Shown here: in pieces, positions 60,627 to 64,000 of the stretch
Layout: every line of letters starts with the position of its first letter
Position numbering within the stretch: the first letter of the stretch is position 1
Assembly: GCF_026427775.1 (NCBI RefSeq)
Contig: NZ_CP044532.1
Location: forward strand, 1,736,001-1,800,000
Reading direction: 5' to 3'
DNA: 64,000 nucleotides
Source of the DNA: Arthrobacter sp. CDRTa11
GTDB taxonomy: Bacteria; Actinomycetota; Actinomycetes; Actinomycetales; Micrococcaceae
Made by a program: the position numbers and the translations under genes
Notes under the pieces: model-generated
What the model saw: only the letters and a program-made list of their open reading frames with translations
Database searches by the model: none
Told to the model about the DNA's origin: nothing

Positions 60627-61523
60627 GTGGATTCCAGCAGCAACGGCAATACCGCTGGCAACGGTCCGGCACCGCGCCACCTACCCGGGCATATAGCCGC
60701 TGCCCTTGCCGGCGCAGGAGGGTCCACCGATTCCGCCGGCCAACCCTGGAAAGGCCGGAGCCTGGCCGGGGACGACGCCAAGATCCACAGCTTCGAGGAC
60801 GATGATGGAGCTCCCGACGCCGGCTACGTCACCGCGGTCCGGGGACTCCTGGACGGCAGTGGCGATGAAGCGTCAGTGGTGGCTGCCCTTGCCACCGCCA
60901 GGGTCTTCATCCCCATCATTGCCCAACTGGCTGAAGAAGCGCAGTCGGTGGATGGCCTCGCAGCAGACAAGCAGGCCGACATGGCGCTGGTAACCCTCAA
61001 GGCTGCCGACGGCAGGACGGCCATGCCGGCGTTTACCTCCGCGGCGGCGCTGGCCGCCTGGCACCCAGAGGCGCGGCCCGTGGCGGTGTATGCCGCCCGT
61101 GCTGCCCTGTCCGCAGTGGCGGAAGGCGCCGAACTCCTGGTCCTTGACCCCGGCTCGGACCTCACGTTTGTGGTGCGGCGGCCGGCAGTATGGGCACTGG
61201 CGCAGCAGCGTGACTGGCTCCCTTCCTACGCTGATGAAGCCCTCGCCGCGGAGCTTTCATTGGCCGCAGCCGCCTTTCCTGCAGTGCGTACGGTTGCACT
61301 TGAGCCGGGGGCAGGCATCGCCACCGCGACCCGCTCGGGCGCCGAACTGTCCGGCGGAGGATCCGGGCCAGAGCTGCAGGTGGTGCTGTACCTCGAGGAT
61401 GGCCTTGACGCTGCGGCCGTGCGGGAGCTGGTGGCGGGCCTCCAAGCGGCGTGGTCCCGGAATGTATTGTTTGGAGAGCGGGTTGACTCCATCGACATCA
61501 AGTTAAGGCGCGCAGCACACTAG
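60627..61523 (+). CDS. SseB family protein
   Basis: A 298-residue soluble protein with the SseB N-terminal domain pattern (VVAALATARVFIPIIA, ADKQADMALVTLKAADGRTAMPAFTSAAALAAWHPEARPVAV, ELLVLDPGSDLTFVVRRPAVWALAQ). A C-terminal SseB_C-like part (PELQVVLYLEDGLDAAAVRELVAGLQAAW) follows. Its role is not established. It starts 9 bases after priA, a common his-cluster neighbour in actinobacteria, so it may be co-transcribed. Confidence 0.88.
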   Translation: MDSSSNGNTAGNGPAPRHLPGHIAAALAGAGGSTDSAGQPWKGRSLAGDDAKIHSFEDDDGAPDAGYVTAVRGLLDGSGDEASVVAALATARVFIPIIAQLAEEAQSVDGLAADKQADMALVTLKAADGRTAMPAFTSAAALAAWHPEARPVAVYAARAALSAVAEGAELLVLDPGSDLTFVVRRPAVWALAQQRDWLPSYADEALAAELSLAAAAFPAVRTVALEPGAGIATATRSGAELSGGGSGPELQVVLYLEDGLDAAAVRELVAGLQAAWSRNVLFGERVDSIDIKLRRAAH

Positions 61524-61578
61524 CTGACGGTCAGCGGGGAGATCCCCTGGCTGCCGTCGGCAGACCAAAGGATTTTTC

Positions 61579-62955
61579 GTGAATTTCGCTCTGTACCGGG
61601 ATCTGTTGGCGGTGCGGCCCATCAGGCGGTTGCTGCTGGTCGGCATGATTGCCCGTATACCCCATTCAGCCGCAGGCGTGCTGCTGACCCTGCACATCGT
61701 CCTCACCCTTGATAAAGGCTATGCTGCGGCCGGAGCTGCGGCGGCGGTGATGACCATCGGCATCGCTCTGGGAGCCCCGTGGCGCGGCCGCCGCGTTGAC
61801 ATCGTGGGCCTGCGTAAAGCCCTGATCCCTTCAGTGGTCTCTGAAGCTGTGATCTGGTCAGTTGTTCCCCATGTTTCCTATGAGTGGCTGCTGCCGCTGG
61901 TTTTCGTCGGAGGACTGCTCACCCTTCCGATCTTCAGTGTGGTGCGTCAGTCACTCGGAATCCTGGCCGACGGCGACCAGCGCCGCACAGCCTTTGCCCT
62001 GGATGCGATCACCACCGAAATGGTGTTTATGATCGGTCCTGCTGCCGGAGCCGTGGTGGCAACCAGCGGCTTCACCGTACTGGGGCTCACCGTTGTGGGC
62101 ATATCGACGTCCTTGGCCGGGTTGTTCCTGATGTGGTTCAACCCACCCACCCGAACCGCCATCGGCACCCCGGCAGCGGATCACCAAAGCGCAGCTGATC
62201 AGCAACGCGAACCCGACGAGCAACGTGCGGCCGAAGCTGCAGTGGTGGCAGCAGTTCCTGCCCACCTTCAGACAGCGGCTGCAAATCTGGCGCCGGCCGA
62301 GCACAGCGGTATCCGTGCCGGATCCAACGAAACGCCCGGAAAGCAGTCTGCGTCCCGGCGACAGGCAGGGCTCCGGCACAAGGTGGCGCACAACTTCACT
62401 TGGTTCACGGCCACGGTAGCCTCGCTCTTTGCCGTGGCTGCCGGCGCCGGCATGGTCCTCAGCGGTACTGACGTTGGGATCGTTGCAGCCCTTGAAATCG
62501 GCGGGCACCAGGCGGAGATCGGGATCGTTTTCCTGTTCTGGTGCGCGGCCTCGGTGGTCGGCGGAGTGATCTACGGCGCCATGCACCGCCCTGTCTCTCC
62601 AATCCTGCTGTTGCTTGGAATGGCTGCGCTGACCATCCCGCTGGGATTCGCCCATGACACCTGGACCCTGGCCCTCCTGTCCATCCTGCCGGGCCTCCTC
62701 TGCGCACCCGTCCTCTCCGCGGCCTCCGAAAAGGTGGCAGAGCTGGTGGACGAGCGGCGCCGGGGCGAGGCGATGGGCTGGTATGGCTCCGCCCTGACTG
62801 CAGGCGTTGCGCTTGGCGCGCCCCTTGCGGGGGTCTTTATCGACGGCGTGGGTTCTTCAGGAGGGTTTGTATCGGTCGGCGTGGCCGGCGTGGCGCTGTG
62901 CCTCATCGGACTGCTCCTGCAGGCACGCAGGCGGCGCCGGGTGGCTTCCGCCTGA
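61579..62955 (+). CDS. MFS transporter
   Basis: A 458-residue major facilitator protein with about twelve hydrophobic segments. Motif A-like sequence is seen as GAPWRGRRVDIVGLRKAL after the second helix. A central polar loop of about 60 residues, Ala/Gln/Arg-rich (ADHQSAADQQREPDEQRAAEAA), splits the two halves; LAGVFIDGVGSSGGFVSVGVAGVAL ends the protein. It resembles multidrug or sugar exporters; the substrate is unknown. GTG start with AAAGGA upstream. Confidence 0.88.
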   Translation: MNFALYRDLLAVRPIRRLLLVGMIARIPHSAAGVLLTLHIVLTLDKGYAAAGAAAAVMTIGIALGAPWRGRRVDIVGLRKALIPSVVSEAVIWSVVPHVSYEWLLPLVFVGGLLTLPIFSVVRQSLGILADGDQRRTAFALDAITTEMVFMIGPAAGAVVATSGFTVLGLTVVGISTSLAGLFLMWFNPPTRTAIGTPAADHQSAADQQREPDEQRAAEAAVVAAVPAHLQTAAANLAPAEHSGIRAGSNETPGKQSASRRQAGLRHKVAHNFTWFTATVASLFAVAAGAGMVLSGTDVGIVAALEIGGHQAEIGIVFLFWCAASVVGGVIYGAMHRPVSPILLLLGMAALTIPLGFAHDTWTLALLSILPGLLCAPVLSAASEKVAELVDERRRGEAMGWYGSALTAGVALGAPLAGVFIDGVGSSGGFVSVGVAGVALCLIGLLLQARRRRRVASA

Positions 62956-63024
62956 CCTTGGAGCCGCGCGCAAGCCACAGTGCTGCAGGCTTCCGCTAAT
63001 CAGCGCTGTAAGCAGTTGCTGAGA

Positions 63025-63090
63025 AACGACGACGGCGGGTTAACGACGACGGCGGGTGGACCGTTATGGTCCGCCCGCCGCCACCGTCGT
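63025..63090. terminator. Bidirectional terminator between the MFS gene and DUF1844, with a 17-bp duplication
   Basis: GGCGGGTGGACC (63051-63062) pairs with GGTCCGCCCGCC (63068-63079), with outer ACGAC/GTCGT, then a T-rich tail. The left arm is duplicated: AACGACGACGGCGGGT at 63025-63040 and 63042-63057. Confidence 0.7.
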
Positions 63091-63115
63091 GATGTTCTGT
63101 TTTCTGTTGGAACCG

Positions 63116-63502
63116 TTAGTTCACGGCGCCGGTGTATTTCTCGCCGGGGCCCTTGCCCGGGGCGTCCGGGATGATGGACTCCTCACGGAAAGCGAGCTGC
63201 AGGGACCGGAGGCCATCGCGCAACGGACCCGCATGCTGGGAGCCGATCTCGGGTGCTGCCGCAGTCACCAGCCCCGCGAGGGCTGTGATCAGCTTCCGGG
63301 CCTCGTCCAGGTCCTTGAGTTCCTCGGCGTTGTCCTCCGCTGCCAGCCCCAGCTTCACGGCGGCTGCACTCATGAGGTGGACAGCGGCTGTGGTGATGAC
63401 CTCGATGGCGGGCACTTCGGAGATGTCCCGGATTTGCTGGCTGACGTCGTCGGCGGCGTCGGCGGGGGCGAAAACGTATGAATTACTGTCTGGGGTGCTC
63501 AT
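63116..63502 (-). CDS. DUF1844 family protein
   Basis: A 128-residue protein with the family core ISEVPAIEVITTAAVHLMSAAAVKLGLAAEDNAEELKDLDEARKLITALAGLVTAAAPEIGSQHAGPLRDGLRSLQLAFREES. Function is unknown. The family typically lies next to infC in actinobacteria, divergent from it, as here. ATG 63502. Confidence 0.92.
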   Translation of the reverse strand: MSTPDSNSYVFAPADAADDVSQQIRDISEVPAIEVITTAAVHLMSAAAVKLGLAAEDNAEELKDLDEARKLITALAGLVTAAAPEIGSQHAGPLRDGLRSLQLAFREESIIPDAPGKGPGEKYTGAVN

Positions 63503-63843
63503 ACTGGTAAGCTTGTCACAGACCGACTGGATGTCGTTATTTTGCTATGTAAGGTCCCACCGGCGCCAAGATGCGTTGGTCGGGATTTTTTCTGTAGAAT
63601 GGCATGCAGTTTGCAAGCGGAGTTCTCTCCCACCCGCGCCAGCCGATTTCCCGCCAAGCAGTTCCTGGGAAGCAAGGTTGCCGGGTACTTGGTCGGGCAT
63701 CAACCCAGGCGTACGCCCGGGGAAATGCGTGCAGTCTCAGCAGAGGCTGTCACATCCGATCTTCGAGGCCTTCGATTGCTCCGGCAGTTGGGGGCCTTCT
63801 CTATTTGCCGGTGGAATACCACAACAATCACAGGAGCTTTAAC
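63503..63843 (+). other. Intergenic and leader region of infC
   Basis: TAGAAT at 63595-63600 is the best -10 candidate and would give a leader of about 237 bases. The infC frame stays open from ATG 63604 through the leader, without stops, but the sequence there is not IF-3-like. AGGAG is at 63832-63836. No known riboswitch was recognised. Confidence 0.55.
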
Positions 63844-64000
63844 ATTAGCGAGCCAAGAATCAATGAGCGTATCCGCGTCCCCGAGGTGCGGCTGGTCGGC
63901 CCTGCAGGTGAACAGGTAGGAATCGTCCGTATTGATGATGCCCTGCGTTTGGCTGCCGAGTCCGATCTTGATCTCGTTGAAGTAGCACCTCAGGCGAAGC
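63844..64000 (+). CDS. infC: Translation initiation factor IF-3, 5' part, ATT start
   Basis: IF-3 keeps ribosomal subunits apart and checks the initiator codon. The first 52 codons are visible, beginning [20 protein letters not shown] and then [31 protein letters not shown]; the rest is beyond the window. The rare ATT at 63844 is the start: the conserved N-terminus begins exactly there and AGGAG lies 7 bases upstream. Non-canonical AUU/AUC starts in infC let IF-3 limit its own synthesis, as known from E. coli. Confidence 0.93.
   Translation, partial: MSEPRINERIRVPEVRLVGPAGEQVGIVRIDDALRLAAESDLDLVEVAPQAK

Noticed and set aside
63604..63843. N-terminal extension of IF-3 from ATG 63604
   Set aside because: Sequence is Arg/Ser/Pro-rich and unlike IF-3; a good ribosome site precedes ATT 63844, where the conserved protein begins.
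1..64000. tRNA or rRNA genes
   Set aside because: No cloverleaf with T-loop GTTCGANNC context or rRNA-like sequence was found; the GTTCGA hits are LexA boxes.

Overview
The window is a high-GC, gene-dense stretch of an actinobacterial chromosome. Gene content and protein style (PriA-type HisA, ClgR, DUF3046, DUF222-HNH proteins, a LysM gene divergent from lexA, very long Gly/Pro/Ala-rich IF-2) point to Micrococcales. The family Micrococcaceae, Arthrobacter or a relative such as Pseudarthrobacter, is the best fit; this is an inference from the genes, not a measured identity. No rRNA, tRNA, CRISPR array, transposase or prophage gene was seen.

Layout: (1) 1-8.3 kb: the 5' part of a VIT-family transporter and a DUF4439 protein on the minus strand, then the translation/transcription block rimP-nusA-ylxR-infB-rbfA. 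(2) 8.3-12.4 kb: a cytidine/guanine-type deaminase, a zinc-ribbon thioredoxin, an aminotransferase, truB and two small membrane proteins. (3) 12.5-20.7 kb: ribF, the tryptophan-catabolic pair kynA-kynU, rpsO, pnp, an M16 peptidase and a DUF1579-like protein. (4) 20.75-24.5 kb: an accessory-looking segment with a small minus-strand protein, a LuxR-type regulator, a DUF222-HNH nuclease and its overlapping 96-residue partner. It is bracketed by inverted pairs of a tandem repeat. (5) 24.5-32.5 kb: a molybdenum cofactor region. moaA-moaD diverge from a tightly overlapping run: response regulator, histidine kinase, sulfite-oxidase-like molybdoenzyme, moeA, moaC, mog, moaE. (6) 32.6-39.5 kb: dapB, a membrane protein, an acyltransferase-like membrane protein, an SOS-promoter-driven truncated DUF222 gene, a nitrilase-family hydrolase, dapA and RNase J. 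(7) 39.6-49.7 kb: ftsK-pgsA-cinA-clgR, a divergent marR, DUF3046, recA-recX, miaB-miaA. (8) 49.8-57 kb: dapF, a methyltransferase, hflX behind a short leader ORF, a DinG-like helicase, lexA and the divergent LysM gene. (9) 57-64 kb: hisC-hisB-hisH-small membrane protein-priA, an SseB-like protein, an MFS transporter, DUF1844 and the start of infC with an ATT start codon.

How the genes work together: several blocks maintain ribosome assembly and RNA processing (rimP, rbfA, truB, rpsO, pnp, rnj, miaA/B, hflX, infB, infC). A second theme is the DNA damage response (recA, recX, lexA, LysM division-inhibitor candidate, a DUF222 remnant), with LexA-type boxes seen at four places. A third is amino-acid supply (dapA/B/F, his genes).

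The most interesting signals are regulatory. About 18 genes have a -10 hexamer 6-8 bases before the start codon, as expected for leaderless mRNAs. There is a possible S15 pseudoknot before rpsO, a six-codon leader ORF before hflX, competing hairpins between infB and rbfA, and repeated 18-bp tandem duplications, some crossing stop codons.
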